The position numbers and the translations under genes are program-made. The notes below the pieces were generated by a model. That model saw only the letters and a list, made by a program, of their open reading frames with translations, did no database searches and was not told the DNA's origin. From assembly GCA_026182355.1 (NCBI GenBank), contig JAPFBL010000324.1:186001-250000 (forward strand): a stretch of 64,000 bases of DNA, in the 5' to 3' direction. The stretch comes from Hermatobates lingyangjiaoensis (lineage: Eukaryota; Arthropoda; Insecta; Hemiptera; Hermatobatidae). Of the stretch, positions 36,632-46,803 are shown piece by piece. Numbering within the stretch: the stretch's first letter is position 1; each line of letters starts with the position of its first letter.

Positions 36632-38062
36632 AAAAACCGAACTGACTCTATATTTTATATATATATATGTATATATTGTAAAAGTAAGGAACAGCTTCAA
36701 TAGTGATAATTTTTTTAGTGATACTTTCTAATCTTCTTACTATTTTGTAAAATGTCACTGGTATTTCCCAGAGTAAATGAGAAGAGACATATGATTCAAG
36801 GCATGTTAAATTAAACCAGTCAGAGATAAATCAGAATAATAACCCAACTATCTAACATAACTAACCAACTGATCCAATGAACTAACTGTACTAAAAGAAA
36901 GTGATCTATCAAGCTTTCGGTCATTTGAAGTTAGTATTACTAAATCAGAACTACAGAAACATGAGGTTAAGGAAAATTGAACCGAAACTAACCACCTTAT
37001 CTGCTAAGCGTGTTAAACATTTATTGACTTATTGATTTAATATTCATCATATACTGCACATGCATCCTTAATCATATCATTTGAAAAGCTTAAAATTCAT
37101 AAGGAATTGTGAACATCATTGTAATACAACTACGTAGTTCACTATGGGGTTAATCTAATATTGTGCTTGTATGTTTCAGGTGCACGGGATGAGGCGAGTC
37201 TGAACAACACCATCACTGTTTTTCCCAGGTATTCTTTTTTTGTTAGCTTTTATTGTTGATAACATTTCCATTTTATTGAATACAATCTGTAGGAGACTAG
37301 CATTCTATTCTAGTTTGTTCATTAATAGGAATGTTTACTTTATGGAATTTGGTTACTAATTTAACTACGTCCTTTTTGAATAAATAATAAATAAGTTAAA
37401 TGCAATAACATTATTTTGCTCAAATCAGAATAAAAAATAATTAATTTAAATGTTTAACACTTTATAAACAGTAAAAGTGATAATTCGTAATTTTTAAAAT
37501 AGATTTTTTTTTTTTTTTGGTATTACCAATTACTTGAATGAGTGGACGTTAATACAGAGATTACCAAGGTGCCGCTGGGAAAATTTGAATGAATGAATAG
37601 GTGACACCGGTGAGGTATAGGCTAAAAGTGAGAGACAAGTGCATTCATTTGTTAAAACATCTGAATTTGTGAATTTTATCATAAATACTGTTGTGGGAGG
37701 CATATTCTTAGCATTAATTTTAATTAATATGTTTTTGATATATACGATTTTGTATAGAAAACTGATTACAAACATGGAACAGCTATTGCATTTTATGAGT
37801 TTAGTGGACAATAAAACAGTTTGAGTCACATTTATCACATTGCTTAAACTTCAGTCATGGCAAAAATAATACATGTAAAACTAGACACCTTGTTCTTTAA
37901 CATTCGTAATTCCTGTATTGGCCTTACAGTGAAGCTACATTTTCAATGATCCTTTTTCCTTTTACGAAAAATTGTCAAATGATCTGTTTCGATTTATATC
38001 ATATTGCAGCTCATTACTGAGCGGCAATACTGAGATCTAGTAAATCAAATTTGTGAGCTAAC

Positions 38063-38196
38063 CTGTTTTGTAAATCATTATTCTCCAGTTGCCTCCACAA
38101 TGAAGTCCTGTTTTCTCTGGGCATTCCGAATGGCATTCGTTCTCCATGGCTTTCCTGCTTTCCGCTGGCTTAACGTTTCCACAAAAGCATTGGAAC
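38063..38196 (-). CDS. Gene 1 exon: WSC domain 3, second half
   Basis: After the acceptor CTTTCAG the exon reads FQCFCGN, NECHSECPEK and LHCGGNWRIMIYKT, completing the eight cysteines of WSC3. The CxCGN motif is the closest in the window to the WSC consensus. The donor is GTTAGC and the exit phase is 1, so the three WSC modules share the same 1-2-1 phase pattern. Confidence 0.87.
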
Positions 38197-38443
38197 CTGA
38201 AAGCATATTGTTCTTAATCAGTAGATGGAACACAATAAAGCTAAATCATTATCACTTTGTAACAAAAGGTTTAAGTTACAAGCCATTATACTTATCCAAA
38301 CAAACATTTGGTTATAATGATAATCATTAATGCAATGATGAATTCAACTCCTCCTCTCTCAATATTCCCTTTCTTTGCATATGTGAAATCGGAATGAAAC
38401 AGAAAAAGATACAGTACTCATCTACACAGTGATGACTATAGAA

Positions 38444-38841
38444 CAGTGTTTCCCAAACTTTTTCGAGTTAGACCGCCCCCTTGGGTCCATAAACCTATAA
38501 CTCAACACCCTTGAATAATAATCAGATTCCTAGACTAAATAACCAAATGAGTAACATTTTAATAATTCAGTTAAAATAATTACTAATGGAATACTTATTT
38601 AGAATCCAATACATGTATTGTTTCATAGCATATTTATGCAAAAGAATTAATATACAAGAAAAGAAACTTAGGTGAGAAGATACTTTTAACATAAAAATGA
38701 ATTATTAAAACAAATAATTTTAAGAAAACGTTTCCTAGAAGTTTACCCGTCGTGTTTGCACTTAAATTTAGAAATTATATTACATGAACATTTTTGCATC
38801 CCCGCTCCTTTTTATATTACCGCCCACTTTGGGAAACACTG
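38444..38841. mobile_element. Non-autonomous hAT element (MITE) with target-site duplication
   Basis: The 398-bp element has terminal inverted repeats CAGTGTTTCCCAAACTTT and its near-complement AAAGTGGGAAACACTG form at the right end, plus subterminal CCGCCC on both sides. The flanks are CTATAGAA and CTTTAGAA, an 8-bp duplication matching at seven positions with central TA, diagnostic of hAT insertion. It carries no coding sequence. It lies in the WSC3-proximal intron region just upstream of the 38063-38196 exon. Confidence 0.85.
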
Positions 38842-39129
38842 CTTTAGAACAACGCCATCCGTCATTTTCTTATAACGTTATATGTTATTATTTTCTTGTC
38901 AAGAAAAATATAAATATGTACATTACTTGTGCAATCTGTTATAGTGTGGTATTTATAACAGATTAATAAAGATTAAGCTCTTTTTTCGGGTGGAGACATA
39001 ATTTTTGAAATTCTGGAATGTGAATAAATGTGTAAACTGCTTTAAATATCGGTTACCAAAAATGCAATACATTAAGGGATGAAATAATCATTGAATATAC
39101 TCCATAAGACGTTAACTATGTTGTTAATA

Positions 39130-39181
<52 letters not shown>

Positions 39182-39234
39182 CAGTTCAAAATTGAATATA
39201 GGTAGCACAGAAAGTAAAAGAAACACACTTACAG

Positions 39235-39270
39235 ACTCAAATTTTCGGGTCATCCGTCTTCAGGAGAAAA
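39235..39270 (-). ncRNA. Hammerhead ribozyme-like motif, family I
   Basis: The minus strand reads CTGAAGA (39263-39257), stem II GG...CC, GAAA (39246-39243), then ATTTGAG. The core is present but stem I is weak. Related flanks (AAGTGTGTTT end) occur at 60470-60545 and at 62790-62880, where a CTGATGA...GAAA core starts at 62819. Confidence 0.4.
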
Positions 39271-39389
39271 GAGAAAGGGAGACCAAGCACATTGTAGACG
39301 CAACCATATATATATATATATAAAGATTTCACATAAACACGTGAAATAACAATCAATGATCAAACCACAATAAGAAAATGGGAAAACAA

Positions 39390-39432
39390 GACTAATGTCT
39401 TTCAACCGTAACAAGCGGTCTTCGTCAGAGTC
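39390..39432 (-). ncRNA. Hammerhead ribozyme-like motif, family A, in gene 1 intron (sense)
   Basis: The minus strand reads GACT, CTGACGA (39428-39422), stem II ACCG...CGGT, GAAA (39403-39400), GACATT, AGTC. The core and stem I are intact. A second motif of another family lies at 39235-39270, with a (TA)n tract between them. Confidence 0.6.
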
Positions 39433-39714
39433 AAAAACCCAACTGAAACACTAGATGCAGAAAACATCTAGTGAGGAGTTGCTTTATTCCAGTTAATCAT
39501 ATGATTACTGTTTCTTATGTGCATGAACAAGGTACTCTTTTCGTCTTCTCTTCTGATTGGATATTTGTGTTGTTTTATGCTTGTAAGAAGACCTTTGCTC
39601 GTCTGTCCAATTAAGACATTTTGCAGTTAGTACATGGTGTCCTGTATTCACAACAGTCCTTTCTTCTTGGCTTATTATTTATTGACAAGTTACCATCATT
39701 ACTGAACACAACAG

Positions 39715-39842
39715 AAAATTTCTGTGGCAAAATTTAGGGCTCCCACTGTAGAACCAATCTTGATTGTGTGGTATCACAAAGGACCAATGCTCGGCCTACG
39801 TGTGTACCCTTGTGGGACTGCCACTGCAACCTAACCTAACCT
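39715..39842 (+). repeat. SINE tail, gene 1 intron
   Basis: The unit has GCAAAATTTAGGGCTCCCAC, TGTGTGGTATCACAAAGGAC and GGACTGCCACTGCAACCTAA, the 3' part of the same family ending in an AACCTAACCT repeat. Confidence 0.6.
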
Positions 39843-39896
39843 TATACTAAGTGTTATTAAAAATAATAAATCTTAAAAATATGACAGTAAACATAC

Positions 39897-40053
39897 TTAT
39901 ATTCAACTCCAGAATACTGATATCCCAGGGACAGACAAATGTTGATACATTTCTTTGGGGAATTAGTTGACTGTAGCCACAATTCAGTTCCTGAGAGTAT
40001 TCGAGATCCTTGGTCGTCGTAACAACCAAGGAGTTTACCAGATGAAGTTACAT
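39897..40053 (-). CDS. Gene 1 exon: WSC domain 3, first half
   Basis: The acceptor TGTTTCAG completes an Asp codon. The exon encodes KLLGCYDDQGSRIL, KKCINIC and YQYSGVEY, the first three cysteines and the aromatic-Gly landmark of a third WSC repeat. The donor GTATGT leaves two bases (AA), which the next exon completes as Lys. Confidence 0.85.
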
Positions 40054-40707
40054 CTGAAACAATATTTCTTTTTAGACAATACATTATTTTTTTTGACGAA
40101 AACCAAACTTCATTAATTTGTTTTGAACACTTTTTTTTAGAATAATATCTGTTTGAATTTCTAAGACACCAGAATAATTCCTGTTTGGGTTGGGCATCAC
40201 TCGTATATGGTTGCGTAAATGCAGTACCTTAAAAGATTCTATCAAATCGTTAACTATCAAATTCCTATTCATTATCCTGTAATGTAGCTTCAATAGTTTT
40301 TCATTTTCATAAATTCAGACTTCTGTAAGTATATTAACATGCTTGTATAAAATAACTTATATAATTATTTTACAATGATATAATGAATAAGAATTTTCTG
40401 CTTATTCTTTATATGTTCTGTAATATATTTTCCTGTGTCCCATACAAAAAGTATAGAAAAATTGTGACCTTTCGCATTGAAAATTTACTAAATTCGAAAA
40501 AAAAAAAGAAATCCTACTCCAAATTCCTTTGATTCTATCTATCCAAACGGTCAATATTTTATTAAACTGGTTATCTATAATTAATTTACTTAATTATGCA
40601 AGAGATACCTTAATGGCTGACAGAACATCAATAACATACATTTTAACTGTTTACTATAACACTATAGTGTTGATTTATGCGATTATAAAAATAAAATGCT
40701 AACAAAC

Positions 40708-40847
40708 CTGAAATTCCTGTTTTATATAAATCTATTTGGTTATCTCCTCCACAGTGAAAATTACGGTCTCCGGGACATCTTACAGAGCATTCTCTCGTAT
40801 TTGTTTTGTGTTCAAGAGAAACACTGTCACTGCATCGGCATTCCGTT
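40708..40847 (-). CDS. Gene 1 exon: WSC domain 2, second half
   Basis: The acceptor ACTTAG completes a Gly codon, and the exon reads TECRCSD, then RECSVRCPGD and FHCGGDNQIDLYKTG, giving five cysteines and the CGG closing motif of WSC. The nearest possible donor that keeps phase 1 is GTTTGT after GISG. Together with 42203-42365 it forms a complete eight-cysteine WSC domain. Confidence 0.85.
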
Positions 40848-42202
40848 CTAAGTAAATATAATGCAAGCAATATAAATTCTCTATTTTTATTTTCTAAATT
40901 TTCTAAGCTATCTGTGAAATTAAAATTAACATTAATTTAAGTTTTAAATACTTATTATAATAATGAATGAAATATTTATTTCATTATTCAAAATGAAATA
41001 TTTACAGATAAATTTTGATAAAATATTAAAAAAATACAAATTTTTTGAAGCAAATGCAAAGAATAACTGAAATTCAAAAGTTATTAAATTCAAATATAAT
41101 TAAAGTTTTGTAATAAGGCTTGAAAAAAAATATGAAACACTGGAGTTATATATCCTCTTTCTTAAAGTAAAAAATATAGAACAACATGAAATGCTTTATT
41201 CTAAAAAGCTCTTTTTATTATTGAAATCAGCTGTTAAATGACGGTAAATAAAAACTACAATATAGTAAGGAATGAAATACCAATTAACGATATTACTTAG
41301 TGTCTTATTCGAGATAGCTCACTTCGTTTAAGAGTAACTATGTTGTGTTAGATTATTCCTCAAACAATATAAGTTAATTAATGTTAACATTAATTCAAAT
41401 AAAGTTCATTATTGTTTGATTAGTTCTTCTTATGGTAATTCTTTCAGTTTCTTTATTCAAAAAAATTATTCTATTATAGCTTAAATACGTCATAATTGAC
41501 GTAATAATAATATACGTCAGTTGTTATAGCACACTTAAAGTAAGAGATCTGAAGTTTTGTTTACACTGTTACAATTTTTTGTATGTTTCATTCTGCGCTT
41601 AGAGTAATATCACCTAGGTATAAGTGATGTTACTAAATTATAATTATAATTTTGTACAAAATATATAATTACATTTGAAACAGTGTAATTTACAATGGGG
41701 TAAAAGTAAGCCATTTGCTATAAAAAATCTGAAGTAGATTTTTTTTCAACCCAATAGATGGATTAGATGGAAACACCAGTGGATTTTACTTCCGCTGTGT
41801 TTTCCCCTCCCTTCTGTTGCTTTAGTTTAATTAAATGAGGTATAAATGAAATTGAGCAAGGCTTTCAAAACATGAGTGAGTGTCAGTACTTTTCGATTTC
41901 ACTCCCCTGACCGTCCCAAATACAAGCTTTTCGAGACATGAATAGAAGACACGAAGCCCATTGAATATGGCGCGTGTAACTCGAAGTCTTAATCATTAAT
42001 ATAGTCAAATATCGTTGATTTGGAAACAGAGAGGGGGGGGGAATAATTTTATAATGCTCATCATAAATTACTTGTGCATTACCTACCAAATTTTGACATT
42101 TTCTATCGTAAATAATAAGATAAGTCCATTAAAAAAATACTTTTTTTGTTATAATGAATTTAAAAAATAATCAACAATCATAAAAATATTGAAATTAATC
42201 AC

Positions 42203-42365
42203 CCGGACATAAGGCCTGCAAATCTATAACCCTCCCTCCAACACTGACCGATACAAAAGTCAGGTCTGAGAAGTCTAGGGAAGTGCATGGTCCTGGAAGG
42301 TGACTCGTGTATGGAGGGAGTGAAACACCCAAGGTAATATTCAGAATGGCTGCTGTCGGCTTTCT
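42203..42365 (-). CDS. Gene 1 exon: WSC domain 2, first half
   Basis: The acceptor TTTCAG is followed by AG, which completes a Glu codon. The exon encodes EYYLGCFTPS, RTMHFP, DFCIGQC and FAGLMSG, matching the first half of a WSC domain with three cysteines. The donor is GTGATT, leaving two bases of a codon. Another frame is also open across much of this exon, but only this one carries WSC landmarks and fits the phases on both sides. Confidence 0.82.
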
Positions 42366-42855
42366 CTGAAACAGAAAACCAATTAATGAAATGAGAGACC
42401 GATTTTATGTAGGTGATGTCTGAGAAAACAAAAATCCGTCCACAAGTTATAAATCATTGCATTTTAAACTTATTACATTATTCAAACAATTTGATTTGAT
42501 TTGAATTTATATATTTACCATTAATATCAAAACACAAGTAACTTAACAAATATAATTAAATTTGAATAAAAATGTTCGCTACTTCTAACCTTTCTTTTTT
42601 TATATTTTTCGATTTTGTATTCTAAATTAGAATCTGTGATCACACAAGTTATCGTTTATGACAAAATAGATGATAAAAGATAAACATTAAATATAAATTA
42701 TTAAGTCAATGATTGGTGTAAATTAAGTAGGGTTTGCTTGAAATCTTTTTTTACCTCTAAGTGGTAATGTATAACCAATGTTCAAACTGTTGTTTTTGTT
42801 TTGAAGGAAAATAGTGTTCCTTTAAAATGTGCATTAGCAATTCGTGATTTCTTTA

Positions 42856-42950
42856 GTAATAAGTTCCTTAATAGATGAGCAAGTCATCAACAGTATCTGG
42901 AGTTGGCGGCGAGTTCTCCAGATTTGACACCCTTTATAAGTTTTATAAAA
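42856..42950 (+). pseudogene. Tc1/mariner-like transposase fragment
   Basis: A frame with one stop reads FLNR-stop-ASHQQYLELAA and SSPDLTPF, matching the FPxRWIGRxxPxxWPARSPDLTPLDFFLWG block near the third catalytic acid of arthropod mariner-like transposases. Only this scrap is recognisable, in the intron between the WSC1 and WSC2 exons. Confidence 0.45.
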
Positions 42951-43237
42951 TTATTGCTTATCAGTTTTTTTAACCGTTATGGAAAAGACTGTTCAATCTT
43001 TTTGTAAGGAGAAGGTGATTTGAGACGGAGAGGAATGCTTGAAAAGGCTTCTGCACTGAAAAAAGGTAATCCCGTTGTAGATCAAAGTCTAAAGAGCCTC
43101 TTTCATTATGACATTATTTGTATCAATCTACTAAATAACTGAATATTTTGTGGAATAACGACATCCATATTTTGTGGATGTCGTAGAAATCCACAAAACA
43201 GCTTTCAAAAAATTAAACATTTGATTATATTTATTAC

Positions 43238-43374
43238 CAGTTATGTCGTAAACACTGATTCTAAGTCCTCCGCCGCATATCAATGACTCATCGCCCTCAC
43301 AGGTCATGTCGCAGTCGTTATTTTCAGCCAGATGAATAAAGGAAGGCTTTTCAGTATCACAGAAACATTCTTTC
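43238..43374 (-). CDS. Gene 1 exon: WSC domain 1, second half
   Basis: The acceptor TTTCAG supplies the base that completes an Arg codon with the previous exon, and the donor is GTAATA. The exon encodes KECFCD, a cysteine pair around NNDCDMTC, and the closing ICGGGLRISVYDIT, giving five cysteines and completing the eight of WSC1. It leaves with one base of a codon, so WSC1 as a whole is a phase 1-1 module. Confidence 0.85.
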
Positions 43375-43479
43375 CTGAAATGGATATTTTCATTTATTAT
43401 TTTCTATATAATAATGACATCATAATTGTCCATAACATAACATATAATTAGATGTGCCTGTCGGCACTGGTAACACAGA

Positions 43480-43880
43480 AAATATATGGATGCAGCTGGT
43501 GCATTCATATGACTTTGAATGTTCAGGTGCACTTGGGTGCACTCGTACTATCTAGAAGATGTTTATGCATTCTCCTGAGTGAGCTTGTATGATTTAGAAT
43601 ATGTCTGGGTACTCTGTTAAACTAGAAGATATTTAGTTTTGTTGGATGCACTAGTATGATTAAGGTTCAAGGTGTACCTTTATGTCTAGTATAGCTGGGC
43701 GCAATCGTATCTTCTAGAAGATATCAAGGAGTACCTCGAAGCACTGATAAGTCTAAAAGATGTACAAGTACGCTAGGGTAACTTGTGTACCCTGGAAGAT
43801 TTCGAGATGTGTGATAGATGATTAGTGGGCCTGGGTGTACTGGTATGTCTAGAATATGTTTAGGAATGTCTGGATTCAAT
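43480..43880 (+). repeat. Degenerate minisatellite in gene 1 intron
   Basis: A loosely repeated unit of about 45 bases runs through the region, with recurring CTAGAAGATGT, GTGCACT/GTGTACT and TGGGTGCACT/TGGGTGTACT elements. Eight or more units can be followed, all diverged. It lies just upstream of the WSC1 second-half exon. Confidence 0.55.
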
Positions 43881-43974
43881 TAATAAAGCAATACATTTGG
43901 GGTAAGTGACAGGGAAACCTAGAAGACTGGTAGATCCGGAGTTGGACCCATTCTGGTCATCGATTTATTCATGT

Positions 43975-44205
43975 AGGAGGTGAAAAAGTCTAAACACGTC
44001 ATCCATAGGATAGAATGTTGGTCCCGAGCCTGTGCGATATCATATACTCGTTAAACATCTCTGTTGTAAATACACTTGAGTGTATTGGCAAAATTTACGA
44101 CTCCCAATGTAGAATGTTTATTGTGTGGTATCGCAAAGGGCCAATTTTTAGCTGAAGTGCGTTCTCTCATGGGTCGGCCACTGTAGTCTAACCTAACCTA
44201 ATAAA
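43975..44205 (+). repeat. SINE body and tail, gene 1 intron
   Basis: The unit has GTCATCCATAG, CCCGAGCCTGTGCGATATCA, GGCAAAATTTACGACTCCCA and GCCACTGTAGTCTAACCTAA. The tRNA-like head is missing. Two shorter fragments follow at 44430-44500 (minus) and 44690-44790 (plus). Confidence 0.6.
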
Positions 44206-45174
44206 GCAATTTGGGAATGCATGATAAACAGACAGATTGATAAACATACAAAAGTGTTTATCAATTTTGTTGAATGAAACAAAAGGTTTCATCCAACTGA
44301 ATATGTTTTTAATAGTGTCATTCATGTTCTATATTATTTTACTAAATGTAATATATTTCTCGGTTTTGTAAAACTAGTTCACCTACCGTCCTTTGTTACT
44401 TCACGTGTGCCTTACTTCAACATGTGTGAGACCCGGACACCAATGAGTAACTGACATCGTACAAGCCTCTTGCCTTACAGTGTTACGTCCTTCTTGTGGG
44501 ACAACGTATTAAATACTCTGAGGTCATTACAAGATTCTAAGTGTGAACCTGCAGGATTGTTTCAATGACGCTAAGTGCTAGTTAACTCCATCAAGAATTC
44601 GGTACTTCCTTTAAACAGCATTGTGTGGATTACTACAAAATAAATAATTTTATTATTCCTTTCGATTTCGTATGATAACAATTACATTCTAAATATCCCT
44701 GCTCTAAATACACTTAAATAAGGCACAATTTAGGACTCCGATATCGAATGAATCTCGTTGTACGATAATATTGCAGCTGCCAAAAGGGTCAACAAATTTA
44801 CTGTCTCAGGTCAATGACCTATCAATATTGTCTTGTTGATGCATCAATGATGGCAGTTTGTTTGATGAGTCAGTGCCCCACACTACTGCCACTTGCCTCG
44901 GCTCTAGATAGACAATCACTCGATCCTCGAATTTCAGTACTAATAAAGACAAAGACATGTCCAGAAACAGAAAATTTCAGAAATTAGAAATTCTTGGAAG
45001 TGGTAGCCTAATGGTGAATAGGGAAGGCTAAGTGGTTGACAGCATGCCAAGACGTACCATATATGGTACATAACCCCACTAAAACTTTCTAGAAAGGCTA
45101 TCTCAATTTAATTTACTTTTTGTAGGGTAAAAAGTTAATGAAATTGGCTCCACATATAACAATTTTAATGGTAT

Positions 45175-46217
45175 AAACAACGCGTTTCGAACACGTAGTT
45201 TAACTACTGTTTAACTCAGGCATTAACTAAAAAATACAATGACACCAGAGAGTTATCTATAGTATACAGTAAATATAGTACAAAATAAAAATAAAATAAA
45301 ATAAGGAAGAGAATACATACGAACCTAAGGGTGAGTGTCGGTGGTACAACTGACTGGGAATAGGATGGACGTGGGTTAGGTATGGGGGTATATCTGTTTC
45401 ATATTAGAAGGCAGGTACATGTCATTGTTATTTTTTTTTCTAAAGGTTAGGCTGAGCATTTACATTTGCTCTAGGACTAAGTGTAGGAAACATATTGAAA
45501 TATAACACTGAGAACTATAACGAAATATAAACAAAATAAACTCGTAGGAATACGGAGAAAATATAACTTTTTTTTTTTTAAATACATAAATTAAGAAAAA
45601 TTGTACACTTGGGGATTTGTTCATTAAAGCAGGAGAAGAATTATCGCGCACTAATTTGTTAATTTCATAGCCTTCTAAAATAGTTATTTTACGGAATTTA
45701 TTGTCTATATGTAATATTTGTATACTTTGGTCTGGGAAAAATTGGTGGTTATTGGTGATTAAATGTTTGGGAAAATGGGACATGAATTTATTATTGTTGG
45801 GGGATTTGGTTTTCTGTTTAACTTCTTGTACATGTTCTTTGATTCTTTTGTCAAACTATCTTAGAGTCATGCCTATATAATGAGAAGGGCAGTTAGCGCA
45901 CGACAATTTGTATACACCAATAAGAGAGAAGGGTTCTTGAGCTCTTTTTGAAGATAATAGGGACTTTAAGTACCTGAGTTTCTGTAATTGACTTTTAAGC
46001 CGTATTTTTCTAATATTTTGGCTATTCCATAGGATGGATTACCAATGTATGGGATCACCACCCAGGTTTGTGTGATTTTTGTAGAGGAGCTGATTAGGGG
46101 GAATGCCTGACTAACTATTTTATTTCTCTCTTTCCTTCTAATTAGTTTGTTAATTAAATCTGTGGAAAATATCCGTTGTTTTTGGCTATGGTTTTTATAG
46201 TATGGATCTCTTTGCAT
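45175..46217 (-). mobile_element. Penelope-like element 3' part: linker, GIY-YIG endonuclease, terminal repeat
   Basis: On the minus strand the frame passes through RRKERNKIVSQAFPLISS, VVIPYIGNPSYGIAKILEKY, then GVYKLSCANCPSHYIGMTLR, a TAG stop, FDKRIKEHVQE and ILHIDNKFRKITILEGYEIN. These correspond to the region between RT and endonuclease and to the GIY-YIG endonuclease (with its zinc-like CxxC) of Penelope-like retroelements. The stop and loss of the RT make it non-functional. Downstream, 45185-45219 has a hammerhead-like remnant (CTGAGTT core, GAAAC). Confidence 0.72.
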
Positions 46218-46254
46218 TTGTTTTCACTATAAACCGATTTGTATGACTATAAAC

Positions 46255-46450
46255 CGAGTAAAAAGTAAGGTCACCTTTGATATCTTCCGCGAACCTACAT
46301 CCACAGATTCTATAATACATGCAACCTCTTTTCACCCAATGCCTGCCTCATAAATCAAACACTTTTCACTCGATGATTCACCGACTTTTTACTGTGCCAT
46401 TATTTAGTGAAAACAAATGTAAAGAGATCCAAATAGAAAAACAAATAAAC
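46255..46450 (+). mobile_element. Penelope-like RT C-terminal fragment, inverted relative to its neighbour
   Basis: On the plus strand the sequence encodes FDIFREPTSTDSIIHATSFH and, after a frameshift, HKSNTFHSMIHRLFTVPLFS. This is the FGIFRKPTxTD...HKLxxFxxMIxRL region at the end of a Penelope-like reverse transcriptase. It should run straight into the sequence at 46217, but that lies on the other strand. Both share about 25 bases (TGAAAACAAATG then AAAGAGATCC) in opposite orientation. Confidence 0.65.
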
Positions 46451-46649
46451 GAAAAACCAAGATTGTCTTTTCAAAATTATTGTGAAGTGACTTTAGATCT
46501 TTAGTGTAATTATTTTAAATTCAAATTATTATTACAAAGCTGAGAATAGAGAATTGGGTTAAATTAGTCTAAAAGTGACTATGAAAAACGATCAGTTACC
46601 ACTTTCTTTAAAAAAAAACTTGAAAATTGTAAACTACAATCTCTAATAC

Positions 46650-46803
46650 CTGTACTGTAATCCTGCAAAGTCCATGTTCTTGTTCATACAGTGTCTTATA
46701 CATAATTCAGGTGTTAGTTCATTAGGAAAGGTTGTAAAATCGCCTGTCATTAGTCGAGCAGATACCGATATCTCCTTGTAGCATCCGATGTACTTCACAG
46801 CAT
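46650..46803 (-). CDS. Gene 1 exon: WSC domain 1, first half
   Basis: The acceptor follows GATTTTACAG and the donor is GTATTA. The exon enters with two bases of a codon and leaves with two. It encodes the YIGCYKE start of a WSC domain, the ELCIRHC cysteine pair, and the FAGLQY landmark that precedes the second-half cysteines. It supplies three of the eight WSC cysteines and joins in phase to 43374. This is the most 5' exon that homology supports. Confidence 0.85.

Noticed and set aside
37180..37228. A 49-base plus-strand interval with AG/GT borders, whose first bases (TTTCAGGTGCACGGGA) repeat the acceptor of the 28099-28265 exon
   Set aside because: It is too short, on the opposite strand to gene 1, and has no recognisable protein. 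The 16-base match is probably chance or a trace of a rearrangement.
41883..42089. A 68-codon minus-strand open frame just downstream of the WSC2 first-half exon
   Set aside because: There is no family signal, and the splice phases of gene 1 skip over it directly to 40847.
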